A DNA stretch of 10,133 nt, taken from positions 1 through 10,133 of the forward strand of contig CAZUDI010000084.1 in the NCBI GenBank assembly GCA_964618975.1, read 5' to 3'. The translations under genes and the position numbers were made by a program. Of the stretch, positions 1 through 5,390 are shown piece by piece. This DNA comes from CAZUDI01 sp964618975. GTDB taxonomy: Bacteria; Desulfobacterota; Desulfomonilia; UBA1062. Below the pieces are notes generated by a model. That model saw only the letters and a program-made list of their open reading frames with translations, was not told the DNA's origin and did no database searches. Numbering within the stretch: the stretch's first letter is position 1; every line of letters begins with the position of its first letter.

Positions 1-141
1 CTCGGCGGCCATGCGGGCGACGATTTCCTCCCCCCCGCTGGGATAGGTCAGGCTGATCCCATTGACTTCGACCGTGGAAAGGGCCCGCGCACTGCACAGG
101 GGCACCAGACAGAGAAGCGTCACAAAAAAGAACCTTTTCAT
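1..141 (-). CDS. Exported protein of unknown function, N-terminal 47 residues only
   Basis: The reading frame begins at the ATG at 139-141 and is cut by the left edge. The first residues, MKRFFFVTLLCLVPLCSARA, form a typical Sec signal peptide: a KR n-region, a hydrophobic core at about residues 4-16 and a plausible cleavage site after SARA. The mature start, LSTVEVNGISLTYPSGGEEI, has a short beta-strand-like segment followed by YPSGGEEIVARMAAE. This loosely recalls the start of exported peptidase-MA-like or surface proteins, but that is only an impression. The start codon is preceded on the minus strand by a purine-rich GGGCAGGCAGG. The gene is divergent from the oxidoreductase at 354. Its function is unknown because nearly all of the protein lies outside the window. 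Confidence 0.72.
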   Translation of the reverse strand, partial: MKRFFFVTLLCLVPLCSARALSTVEVNGISLTYPSGGEEIVARMAAE

Positions 142-290
142 CCTGCCTGCCCTAACGTCATTTGCCCCCCAAAGCTTTAAGGCTCCCGGGCGTATTGTCA
201 TGGAGGCTCTCGCCTTCGATACCCGCCCTCCCGACAGATTGCACCAGGGGAGAAAAGAGGCGTGCCTGCCACATGCACAAGCGGAAAACA

Positions 291-320
291 TTGCCCGGAA
301 AGGGACAAGCGGTATATCAT
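291..320 (+). promoter_or_regulatory. Putative sigma70 promoter of the TIP30-like oxidoreductase gene
   Basis: TTGCCC (291-296) is followed after 16 nt by TATATC (313-318), or after 18 nt by TATCAT (315-320). This lies about 35 nt upstream of the ATG at 354, in the divergent intergenic region. A strong ribosome binding site, AGAGGAGG, follows at 342-349. This is a pattern match only. Confidence 0.4.
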
Positions 321-353
321 GGTGGTATCAATATCAAAAACAGAGGAGGCCTT

Positions 354-1016
354 ATGGCAAAAACCGCACTCCTGCTCGGCGGCAGCGGCCTGGTGGGCGG
401 GTACTGCCTCGAGGAGCTGCTGGGTGAGCCCACCTATGCGCGGGTGGTCGCGACCGGGCGCCGCATGCTCCCGCGGCAGCACCCCAAGCTCGAACAGACG
501 CTCATCGATTTCGAGCGCCTCGAGGAGCAGAGAGACCTGTTCCAGGTGGACGATGTCTTCTGCTGCCTGGGCACCACCATCAAGAAGGCCGGCTCGAGGG
601 AGGCCTTCCGTAGGGTGGACTACACCTACCCGCTTATGGCGGCACGGGCCGCCCTGGAAGAGGGGGCCGGGCAGTACCTGATCGTCACGGCGATGGGGGC
701 CGATCCGCGTTCGCGGATATTCTACAACCGTATCAAGGGCGAAACCGAGCGTGACCTGTGTGCGCTCCCGTATGAAGCCATTCATATCTTTCGGCCCTCG
801 ATCCTGCTGGGCGAGAGGGGGGAGTTCCGGGCGGCCGAAGAGGCCGGCAAGGTCCTCATGCACGCGCTGAGTCCCCTGATGCTCGGGCACACAGGAAAAT
901 ACCGCCCCATTCACGCGCAAGACGTGGCCCGGGCCATGGTGAAACAGGCCGTCGGAAATATGCGCGGTATCCAGATCCTGGAATCGCAGACCATCCAGGA
1001 CCGGGCCTCCCGGTAA
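354..1016 (+). CDS. TIP30/HTATIP2-like NAD(P)-binding oxidoreductase (atypical SDR)
   Basis: This 220-residue protein is a Rossmann-fold, NmrA/TIP30-like atypical short-chain dehydrogenase. Residues 4-15 hold beta-1 and the dinucleotide loop GGSGLVG. A strand with CCLGTT at 70-75 follows, as in TIP30 homologues. Y124-N-R-I-K128 matches the YxxxK catalytic pair, and FRPSILLG at 146-153 matches the RPS motif of this family. YRPIHAQDVARAM at 183-195 is the usual C-terminal helix region. The start at 354 was chosen because AGAGGAGG lies just upstream and the glycine motif falls at residue 9. An in-frame extension to 162 has no such support and looks non-coding. The substrate is unknown; bacterial members are usually annotated as NAD(P)H-binding or semialdehyde-dehydrogenase-like proteins. 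The gene appears monocistronic and converges on the thioesterase gene across the assembly gap. Confidence 0.88.
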   Translation: MAKTALLLGGSGLVGGYCLEELLGEPTYARVVATGRRMLPRQHPKLEQTLIDFERLEEQRDLFQVDDVFCCLGTTIKKAGSREAFRRVDYTYPLMAARAALEEGAGQYLIVTAMGADPRSRIFYNRIKGETERDLCALPYEAIHIFRPSILLGERGEFRAAEEAGKVLMHALSPLMLGHTGKYRPIHAQDVARAMVKQAVGNMRGIQILESQTIQDRASR

Positions 1017-1150
1017 TGACCCCGGGGGGCTGGCAGCCCCGCTCAAGGGATGCGGCTTCGGGTAAACCGGACCGGCAGGCCCCTTCTGGGTCTCGAGACA
1101 TACAACCGGGCCACGGGAATCGTGGGAAATGAACCCCTGGGCAAGCTTAT

Positions 1151-1250
1151 NNNNNNNNNNNNNNNNNNNNNNNNNNNNNNNNNNNNNNNNNNNNNNNNNN
1201 NNNNNNNNNNNNNNNNNNNNNNNNNNNNNNNNNNNNNNNNNNNNNNNNNN
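1151..1250. other. Assembly gap (100 Ns)
   Basis: Exactly 100 unknown bases, the conventional length for a scaffold join of unknown size. The reading frame that appears to cross it is an artefact. The missing sequence could be a repeat, which would fit repeat copy A starting within a few bases of the right-hand edge. Confidence 0.98.
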
Positions 1251-1255
1251 CTTAT

Positions 1256-1294
1256 GACCCTGCTTTCCGCCGCAAGCGGCGGGGAATTTGGCCC
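1256..1294 (+). repeat. Structured intergenic repeat, copy A
   Basis: The core GCCGCAAGCGGC (1269-1280) folds as GCCG-CAAG-CGGC and is extended by flanking C/G pairs to a 6-bp stem, CCGCCG/CGGCGG. It is followed by GGGGAAT, two bases and GGCCC. With one gap, about 31 of 40 aligned columns match copy D. The right half, GCCGCAAGCGG plus GGGGAAT-nn-GGCCC, matches copy B except for one inserted base. The copy lies between two convergent genes and almost abuts the assembly gap. Its function is unknown; it could be a REP-like extragenic palindrome or a structured RNA. Confidence 0.6.
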
Positions 1295-1323
1295 TCAGGC
1301 CATTAAAGAAGCCGGGGGCAAAA

Positions 1324-1749
1324 CTAGGGATCGATGGTGGTAGTCGAGGCCTTCTTGCGATAGGCCGTTCCCAGAAAGACCGCGATCACCGCGCCGTCTT
1401 CATCCGTGATGTTGACGTTGTAGGAGGCGATCTTGTGGTTGGCCGAGACCTCCCGGGCCTCGGCCAAGATCACCTTGCCGGAGGCACTCTTGACGTACGA
1501 TATGGTGCAGTTGATGGCCACAGCGACCCGGCCGCGGGAATTGGCGGCCGCGGCGAATACCAGGTCGGCCAGGGTGAAGAGCGCCCCCCCGTGGAGGGTC
1601 TTGACCCCGTTGAAATGGTACTCGCGGATTTCCATGCGCGCCCGCGCACGGCCGTCACCGGCTTCGAGCAGCTCGATGCCCACGTACTGGGCGAACTGGT
1701 CTTTCTTGAAATAGCGCAGCAGATCCTCGGAGCTCACCTCTGATGACAT
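1324..1749 (-). CDS. PaaI-like hotdog-fold thioesterase
   Basis: This 141-residue protein has the size and pattern of PaaI-type acyl-CoA thioesterases. The hallmark stretch is HFNGVKTLHGGALFTLAD: N47, G48, H53-G54-G55 and D62, the last aligning with the catalytic aspartate of the PaaI clade on the long hotdog helix. The downstream strands, VAVAINCTISYVKSA and VILAEAREV, fit the beta sheet of the hotdog fold. Such enzymes hydrolyse acyl- or aryl-CoA thioesters as cytosolic multimers. The actual substrate cannot be read from the sequence. AAGGAGGG lies just upstream of the ATG. It overlaps the stop region of fdhD, and only 14 nt separate the two genes, so they are almost certainly co-transcribed. 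Here it may act as a housekeeping acyl-CoA clearance enzyme. Confidence 0.87.
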   Translation of the reverse strand: MSSEVSSEDLLRYFKKDQFAQYVGIELLEAGDGRARARMEIREYHFNGVKTLHGGALFTLADLVFAAAANSRGRVAVAINCTISYVKSASGKVILAEAREVSANHKIASYNVNITDEDGAVIAVFLGTAYRKKASTTTIDP

Positions 1750-1763
1750 GTAACAATCCCTCC

Positions 1764-2531
1764 TTACTCGGCATCCCGCACGCGCAGCTCACGAATGCGC
1801 CAGGGATGGGTATAAACGCAGAATCGGCCGTCCTTCACACGGCACACGAGCGTCAGCCCCGCCTGGTCAGCGGCCACGACGCCCCGGTGGGTGGCGGCCG
1901 CCTTGGTCACCACGATGGGGATCCCGGCGTTGACCGCCTTGGCGACCATACCGTAGGGCTGCCTTCCGGTGCAGCCCAGCACGCAGGTGCCCGGGTCGAT
2001 CCCGCCCAGCAGGGCCTGGCCTACCACCTTATCCACTGTATTGTGCCTTCCCACGTCGGAGGCCTTGGCCAGGATCTCGCCCTGGCGGTAGAGCACGGAG
2101 CAGTGGGCCCCGCCGGTACGGCGCCAGAGATCGGAAACGATGCCCTCGATGACCGCGAAGACCTCGCCGGCCGTGATGGTCAGATCGGCGTCGATCTTAC
2201 GGACAATCTGTGCCGCGCTAAGCCCCCCGCCCGATTCGGTCACCCGCGCGGGTGTGCCCGAGAGCCTGTGGCCTGTGACCCGTACCGTAGCACCATCCAC
2301 CCTGACCGCATCGACCGTATCCGCCAGGCCTTCGGTGATAACGAAGCCGGCCCCGAGCTCGGCCAGCATCAGCGGGCTGGCCACCAGGTGCGCCACCGGC
2401 TCGTCATTGAGCAAGAGGTGCACGACCTCCTCGATACAGAGGTTTTCCTCCCCCTGCCCGATGCGGCCGTCCTCGTAACGCTTCCCGGCGATCGTTATCA
2501 GGCCGTCCTCGATATCCTCATGATATGCCAT
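1764..2531 (-). CDS. fdhD: FdhD-family Mo/W-cofactor sulfurtransferase, lacking the usual loop cysteine
   Basis: This 255-residue FdhD homologue has the family hallmarks TGGAHCS (139-145), DVGRHNTVDK (159-168), CTGRQ (187-191, where SGR is usual) and KAVNAGIPIVVTKAAAT (198-214). FdhD passes sulfur from a cysteine desulfurase to the Mo/W-bis-pterin guanine dinucleotide cofactor, classically for formate dehydrogenase. In E. coli FdhD the sulfur-relay loop is CxxC, and many homologues have a single-cysteine loop resembling TGCGGG. Here the corresponding segment reads TESGGG (98-103) with no cysteine, so sulfur relay may use another cysteine (C32, C144, C183, C187) or may be lost. The start is the ATG at 2529-2531 with GGGG about 6 nt upstream; a TTG 36 nt earlier is less likely. 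No formate dehydrogenase is in the window, but an AOR gene lies about 5 kb away. Confidence 0.9.
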   Translation of the reverse strand: MAYHEDIEDGLITIAGKRYEDGRIGQGEENLCIEEVVHLLLNDEPVAHLVASPLMLAELGAGFVITEGLADTVDAVRVDGATVRVTGHRLSGTPARVTESGGGLSAAQIVRKIDADLTITAGEVFAVIEGIVSDLWRRTGGAHCSVLYRQGEILAKASDVGRHNTVDKVVGQALLGGIDPGTCVLGCTGRQPYGMVAKAVNAGIPIVVTKAAATHRGVVAADQAGLTLVCRVKDGRFCVYTHPWRIRELRVRDAE

Positions 2532-2655
2532 GCACGCCCCTATACCAGAAACGCTCCCCCGGCACAATCAGCGCCGGCGGGATCCCGCTCGAAGGCCTCT
2601 TCCAAGGAGCGCCGGGTCGGTGCACATCATGGACCACAAAGCCGATCTGATCCAC
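2518..2655 (-). pseudogene. Possible relic of a VOC/glyoxalase-fold protein
   Basis: A 45-codon frame starts at the GTG at 2653-2655, just after the rlmB stop, and ends 14 nt inside fdhD. It reads VDQIGFVVHDVHR followed by a degraded stretch ending PGERFWYRG. The first 13 residues closely resemble the first strand of VOC/glyoxalase proteins, in the style IDHIGIAVxDLD. The expected helix, SLEEAFE, appears in a neighbouring frame, which suggests frameshift and deletion. The in-frame rlmB TGA means the frame could also be a read-through tail. A real short peptide is not excluded. The similarity is judged by eye over a short stretch. Confidence 0.3.
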
Positions 2656-2682
2656 CCGGGGCAGGTCAGGCCCCTCCCATCC

Positions 2683-3396
2683 TCACCTCTTCCCTCGCCC
2701 CTCAGGCGTTCTCGCACAGAGCTCATACAGGGCAATGGCGGCGGACTGCGCCACATTGAGGGAATTGAAGGCGCCCTGCATGGGGATCCGCACCCTCAGG
2801 TCGAGCTCCCCGGTCACGACCGGGCGGATGCCCGCATCCTCCCCTCCCAGCACCAGGGCCAGCCGGTCGAAGTGCGAGACACTCCCGAGTTCCTGCGCAG
2901 CGCCGGCATCCAGCCCCACCAGCCAGAAGCCCATTCCCTTCAGTTCGCCACAGGCGTTTCTGAGGTTCTGCACCCGCGCTATACGCGCATGTTCGCTGGC
3001 CCCGGCCGAGACCTTGACCACGGCCGGGGTCACCGAGGCCGAGCGGTGCTCGGGGATCACGAGGCCCGCCCCTGCCAGGGCGTAGGCGCTGCGGATAATG
3101 GCGCCCAGGTTCTGGGGGTCCTCCACCGAGTCGAGCAGCACCAACACGTCCCGGGCGGCCGCTTCCTGCAGGGTGGTATAGGGGTAGTTATCGACCCGTG
3201 CGGCGATGCCCTGATGGTTGCGCGTCTTGGTGATGCGGTCCAGCTCATCTTTGGGCAGCATGTTCAGGGGGATCCCGGCAAAGAGTGTGCGGATCTTCTC
3301 CAGGCCGTGCTCGCGCGCCACGAGGATCTCGTGCATGCCCCTGCGGGCGGCGGCGTGCGCCTCCCTGACGGCGTTGAAACCGTAGATCACCTCCAT
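2683..3396 (-). CDS. rlmB: 23S rRNA (guanosine-2'-O-)-methyltransferase RlmB (TrmH/SpoU family)
   Basis: This 237-residue SPOUT methyltransferase matches the RlmB/TrmH group in length and motifs. The N-terminal substrate-binding domain (about 1-70) opens with IYGFNAVREA and closes with HQGIAARV (61-68). Motif 1 is LLDSVEDPQNLGAIIRSA (87-104) with N96 and the catalytic-type arginine R102. Motif 2 is LVLGGEDAGIRP (181-192), and motif 3, the knot that binds S-adenosylmethionine, is IPMQGAFNSLNVAQS (204-218). The family methylates the 2'-hydroxyl of G2251 in the peptidyl-transferase P loop. ACGGAGG precedes the ATG with about 6 nt spacing. It lies downstream of the nitroreductase gene (149 nt) and upstream of fdhD (151 nt), all on minus. 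A different rRNA or tRNA target is possible, since paralogues look alike. Confidence 0.9.
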   Translation of the reverse strand: MEVIYGFNAVREAHAAARRGMHEILVAREHGLEKIRTLFAGIPLNMLPKDELDRITKTRNHQGIAARVDNYPYTTLQEAAARDVLVLLDSVEDPQNLGAIIRSAYALAGAGLVIPEHRSASVTPAVVKVSAGASEHARIARVQNLRNACGELKGMGFWLVGLDAGAAQELGSVSHFDRLALVLGGEDAGIRPVVTGELDLRVRIPMQGAFNSLNVAQSAAIALYELCARTPEGRGKR

Positions 3397-3545
3397 GCCG
3401 GCCTCCGTGAATGCCGCTGCAAGGGCCTTCCCCCTTCACGCCCGTCAGTCTGAACGTTCATTGTAAGCGGCCGGACACCCCGTATATCCGCCCGGCGCCA
3501 CCCGCGCCCGGTCATGCCACGGCGCACCTGCCTGAGGTACGCGTA

Positions 3546-4400
3546 TCATGCCACCACCCAGCTCGCCACGTACTCGATGCCCGCGGGGACCTCCTCGGCG
3601 GCACTTCCCGAGAGCACCCGCCACACCCCGGGGAGGCCCGTCTCCCGGGCGCCGAGCTCGAAGTGACACAGGGCGATCCCCATGTCGATGCGCTGCAGGT
3701 CGATGGCCCCGAAGACTCTGTCGTAGAGGGCGCTGCGTTGCAGGTAGAAATGCGCCCCGGAAGCGTTGCATACGATCCTCCAGGGTTGCCGGTTATTGGC
3801 CGAGGGTGCCAGTCGCACCATTTCCAGGGGGCCTTCCAGGGCCCCGGCGCGCGCGCGGCTCAGCGGAGATCCGAACCTTCCGTCAAAGAAGAGCCTCTCG
3901 AAGGGCTGGCGACGACGGGATCCCGCACCGAATCGGAACAGGTTGTCTACCACGGTCGGCCGCCGGGCCGGCACGCCCACGGGGGTGATGGCGGGCAGCA
4001 GTTCCCCGGGCTCGAGCCCCGCCAGGGTGGCGAAACGGCTGCGGCTGAACGTACCCCCCATCCAGCAGGTCCCGAGCCCGAGCTCGGTGGCCCGCAAAAC
4101 GAGGGCCTCGAAGAGGTAGCCAAAATCTTCCAGGGCCTGTCCGCCCGGGGGCACCATGCCGGCGACCATGGCGCGGGCTCCCGTGATAATTCCGTAGGTG
4201 CCCTTCAGACGCGCCCTGTCGGGAAAGGGCGTCTCCAGTAGCCGCAGGCGCACGCGCGAGCCGAAGGGCGGCGCCTCAAGCGCGGCCATGAAATCGCGCA
4301 GGCTCTCCGCCTGCCGCTGGTCAAGCGCAGAACCATCAAAACTGCGGCAGGAAAACCTCCGCCCGATAAGCTCCCCGGCCGACGTCTCGTATTGTATCAT
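3546..4400 (-). CDS. Nitroreductase-family flavoprotein, TM1586-like (single-chain two-module type)
   Basis: This 284-residue protein carries both halves of a nitroreductase fold. The N-terminal signature RRFSCRSFDGS (14-24) is the FMN-phosphate-binding arginine region. GYLFEALVLRATELGLGTCWMGG (94-116) is the central helix and strand. LAPSANNRQPWRIV (197-210) is the characteristic APSxxNxQPW motif that in classical nitroreductases sits in the first third. This placement and the length fit the TM1586/putative TM nitroreductase family, in which two pseudo-repeats replace the usual homodimer. Members bind FMN and are thought to reduce quinones or nitro compounds; no substrate can be assigned. 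The start is the ATG at 4398-4400, preceded by AAAGGTGGGGG. An upstream in-frame extension (to 4448) looks non-coding. It probably leads the minus-strand run that includes rlmB. Confidence 0.85.
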   Translation of the reverse strand: MIQYETSAGELIGRRFSCRSFDGSALDQRQAESLRDFMAALEAPPFGSRVRLRLLETPFPDRARLKGTYGIITGARAMVAGMVPPGGQALEDFGYLFEALVLRATELGLGTCWMGGTFSRSRFATLAGLEPGELLPAITPVGVPARRPTVVDNLFRFGAGSRRRQPFERLFFDGRFGSPLSRARAGALEGPLEMVRLAPSANNRQPWRIVCNASGAHFYLQRSALYDRVFGAIDLQRIDMGIALCHFELGARETGLPGVWRVLSGSAAEEVPAGIEYVASWVVA

Positions 4401-4560
4401 CCCCCACCTTTCTTCCGGCCCCGGCGGCCGCCCCAAAAGCCGGGGCATGCTCGCGTGGTCGTCCCTTCACATTGTGACCGCAAAGCGGGCGCCTGTCCAG
4501 AGAAACCTGGGGCTGGCTTCATGCCCATTACCAACAAGAGTATCGTTGGAATATGAAGGA

Positions 4561-4634
4561 AGCCGCGCTTCACGGAATTCATCCGGGGGAGAACTTCTCG
4601 CAAGAAGTTCTCCCCCAGCCGCATTTCACGAATC
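4561..4634. repeat. Perfect 14-bp inverted repeat flanked by imperfect direct repeats
   Basis: GGGGGAGAACTTCT (4585-4598), loop CGCA, and AGAAGTTCTCCCCC (4603-4616) form an uninterrupted 14-bp stem. On either side lie near-copies AGCCGCGCTTCACGGAATTC (4561-4580) and AGCCGCATTTCACGAATC (4617-4634), which share AGCCGC, TTCACG and AAT. No T tract follows on either strand, so it is not a standard intrinsic terminator. It may be a small inserted palindrome, a local duplication or a transcript-stabilising hairpin. Confidence 0.75.
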
Positions 4635-4646
4635 TTTAATCGCTAT

Positions 4647-4686
4647 GGGTCGAATTCCTTAGCTGTTTGCAGCGGAAAGCAGGGGC
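4647..4686 (-). repeat. Structured intergenic repeat, copy D
   Basis: Read on the minus strand it begins GCCCCTGCTTTCC, then has the core GCTG-CAAA-CAGC (4662-4673) and ends TAAGGAATTCGACCC. It matches copy A over the shared CCCTGCTTTCCGC and GGAATT blocks. The stem pair that is C-G in copies A and B is T-A here, a compensatory change that supports selection on base pairing. A GGGTATGAACC box lies 29 nt upstream (4703-4713), similar to the GGGTAAACC box before copy B. Confidence 0.6.
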
Positions 4687-4733
4687 AAAAGCTTATCCTT
4701 AAGGTTCATACCCGTGATTGAAACGCCCTCGGG

Positions 4734-4750
4734 AAGGGAGCGACTCCCTT
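4734..4750 (-). terminator. Hairpin directly after the yjbQ stop codon
   Basis: AAGGGAG-TCG-CTCCCTT on the minus strand is a perfect 7-bp stem that begins at the last base of the yjbQ stop codon. A second small CCC-GA-GGG hairpin and GCGTTTC follow. The U tract is weak, so intrinsic termination is uncertain; the hairpin may simply protect the mRNA 3' end. Confidence 0.4.
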
Positions 4751-5148
4751 CAGATCAGCGTGACGAGCACCTCCCGCTGCGAACGCGGCCCGTCGAACTC
4801 ACACAGGAAGATGTTCTGCCAGGTGCTCAGACGCAGCTCCCCGTCCTCGAGGGGGATGACCTCGGAGGGACCGACGAGGCCGGCCTTAAGGTGCGCATCG
4901 CCATTGCCGTCGACGCGGTCGTGCAGCCAGGCGCCCTGCGGGGCGATGGCCCTCAGACATGTGAGCACATCGGCCTGGATGTTCGGGTCCCAGTTCTCCT
5001 GGATCATGATGGCCGCCGTGGCGCCCAGGGCATACAGGGCGCACAGCTCACACCCCGCGCCGTGGGCGGCCACGATGGCACGCACGGACTCGGTGATATC
5101 GACGAGCTGTTCCCTGTGGGTGGTCCTCAGGGTGATGGAAAAGCGCAT
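4750..5148 (-). CDS. yjbQ: YjbQ/UPF0047 family protein (secondary thiamine-phosphate synthase)
   Basis: This 132-residue protein is typical of the family in length. It has the N-terminal VDITESVRAIV (16-26), ENWDPNIQADVL (51-62), H76-x5-N82-x3-H86 in the LHDRVDGNGDAHLKAGLVG stretch (75-93), and the C-terminal ELRLSTWQNIFLCEFDGPR (104-122). E. coli YjbQ has weak thiamine-phosphate synthase activity in vivo, but the true role of the family is unsettled. The usual HTTAA motif reads GATAA here (G42 to A46), replacing the first histidine. The ATG at 5146-5148 gives the canonical family start; a TTG 36 nt earlier (5182-5184) adds MIAQVLGGIFAR and has no better support. It is divergent from the PEP-CTERM gene and followed by a hairpin. 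Confidence 0.87.
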   Translation of the reverse strand: MRFSITLRTTHREQLVDITESVRAIVAAHGAGCELCALYALGATAAIMIQENWDPNIQADVLTCLRAIAPQGAWLHDRVDGNGDAHLKAGLVGPSEVIPLEDGELRLSTWQNIFLCEFDGPRSQREVLVTLI

Positions 5149-5239
5149 GCGGGCGAATATACCACCTAGCACCTGCGCGATCAAGGTCGCCTGATCGGAA
5201 AATCGTCGTCAAATACATGTTTTTCGTGATATTCCCCCC

Positions 5240-5267
5240 TTGACTTTCCCCTATGGCGCATATTAGT
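5240..5267 (+). promoter_or_regulatory. Candidate promoter of the PEP-CTERM gene
   Basis: TTGACT (5240-5245) followed after 16 nt by ATTAGT (5262-5267) is a reasonable sigma70-type match. Transcription from here would give a 5' leader of roughly 115 nt containing the structured element B. This is a pattern match only. Confidence 0.4.
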
Positions 5268-5294
5268 CATAGCCCGGGACAAACAGACATGCTT

Positions 5295-5390
5295 GGGGAT
5301 GAGATCAAGGGTAAACCCTGGACATCCCCTTTGGCGCCGCAAGCGGTAGGGGAATGCGGCCCGGACCGGTTCAATGCATTGCGAGGTCGT
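5295..5390 (+). promoter_or_regulatory. Structured 5' leader with alternative hairpins (candidate cis-regulatory RNA)
   Basis: GGGGATG (5295-5301) can pair with CATCCCC (5323-5329), enclosing AGGG-TAAA-CCCT (5308-5319). The same CCCCT (5326-5330) can instead pair with AGGGG (5348-5352), enclosing the CCGC-AA-GCGG hairpin. The two folds exclude one another. The ribosome binding site GAGG (about 5383-5386) and ATG follow. This resembles a riboswitch or attenuator layout, but no known class was recognised and no U tract is present, so control of translation or mRNA stability is more likely than termination. Confidence 0.4.
5323..5360 (+). repeat. Structured intergenic repeat, copy B
   Basis: The core GCCGCAAGCGG (5336-5346) is identical to that of copy A, followed by TA, GGGGAAT, two bases and GGCCC. 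The outer CCCCT/AGGGG pairing (5326-5330 with 5348-5352) extends the hairpin. GGGTAAACC lies at 5309-5317, 18 nt before the core. It is the only copy placed directly upstream of a gene start. Confidence 0.6.

Larger units (their letters stand above)
1017..1323. other. Convergent intergenic region with a 100-N gap and repeat copy A
   Basis: No credible gene is visible. After the oxidoreductase stop there is a small hairpin, GGGGC-TGGCA-GCCCC (1026-1040), without a T tract. GGGTAAACC lies at 1060-1068, the palindrome TCTCGAGA near 1092-1099, and CCACG-GGAAT-CGTGG near 1113-1127. The N run at 1151-1250 is a scaffold gap of unknown true length. The gap is bounded by CTTAT on both sides (1146-1150 and 1251-1255). 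Repeat copy A follows at 1256-1294. A short hairpin, TGGCC-CTCA-GGCCA, at about 1289-1302 could help terminate the thioesterase operon, but it has no clear U tract. Confidence 0.6.
4401..4749. other. Intergenic region between yjbQ and the nitroreductase gene
   Basis: About 350 nt without a convincing gene. On the minus strand, in order, it holds a post-yjbQ hairpin (4734-4750), a GGGTATGAACC box (4703-4713), repeat copy D (4647-4686) and a perfect 14-bp palindrome (4585-4616) flanked by imperfect 18-nt direct repeats. A minus-strand frame of up to 75 codons (4397-4624) contains MNSVKRGFLHIPTILLLVMG from the ATG at 4580-4582. This looks like a short signal-like peptide and ends in an ATGA overlap with the nitroreductase start. 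Its C-terminus (GRRGRKKGGG) is an artefact of the ribosome binding site region, so I do not call it a gene. Confidence 0.55.

Noticed and set aside
198..1046. A 282-codon minus-strand frame opposite the TIP30-like oxidoreductase
   Set aside because: It is antisense to a gene with GGSGLVG, YxxxK and RPS motifs and an excellent ribosome binding site.
1050..1343. Plus-strand frame running through the N gap
   Set aside because: It exists only because Ns contain no stop codon.
3397..3464. A 24-codon minus-strand leader frame (MNVQTDGREG...) ending in overlap with the rlmB start
   Set aside because: No ribosome binding site and a composition explained by the upstream untranslated region; conservation would be needed.
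1743..4241. Long plus-strand frames antisense to fdhD, rlmB and the nitroreductase gene
   Set aside because: Gly/Pro/Arg/His-rich translations with no motif, each opposite a well-recognised gene.
4585..4616. Intrinsic terminator for yjbQ
   Set aside because: The stem is strong but no T run follows on either strand, and it lies over 130 nt past the yjbQ stop.
5295..5390. Cyclic-di-GMP-I (GEMM) riboswitch upstream of the PEP-CTERM gene
   Set aside because: GGGTAAACC resembles the GGGCAAACC of GEMM, but the GACGCAAAGCC stretch, GAAA tetraloop and receptor are not found at the proper places.
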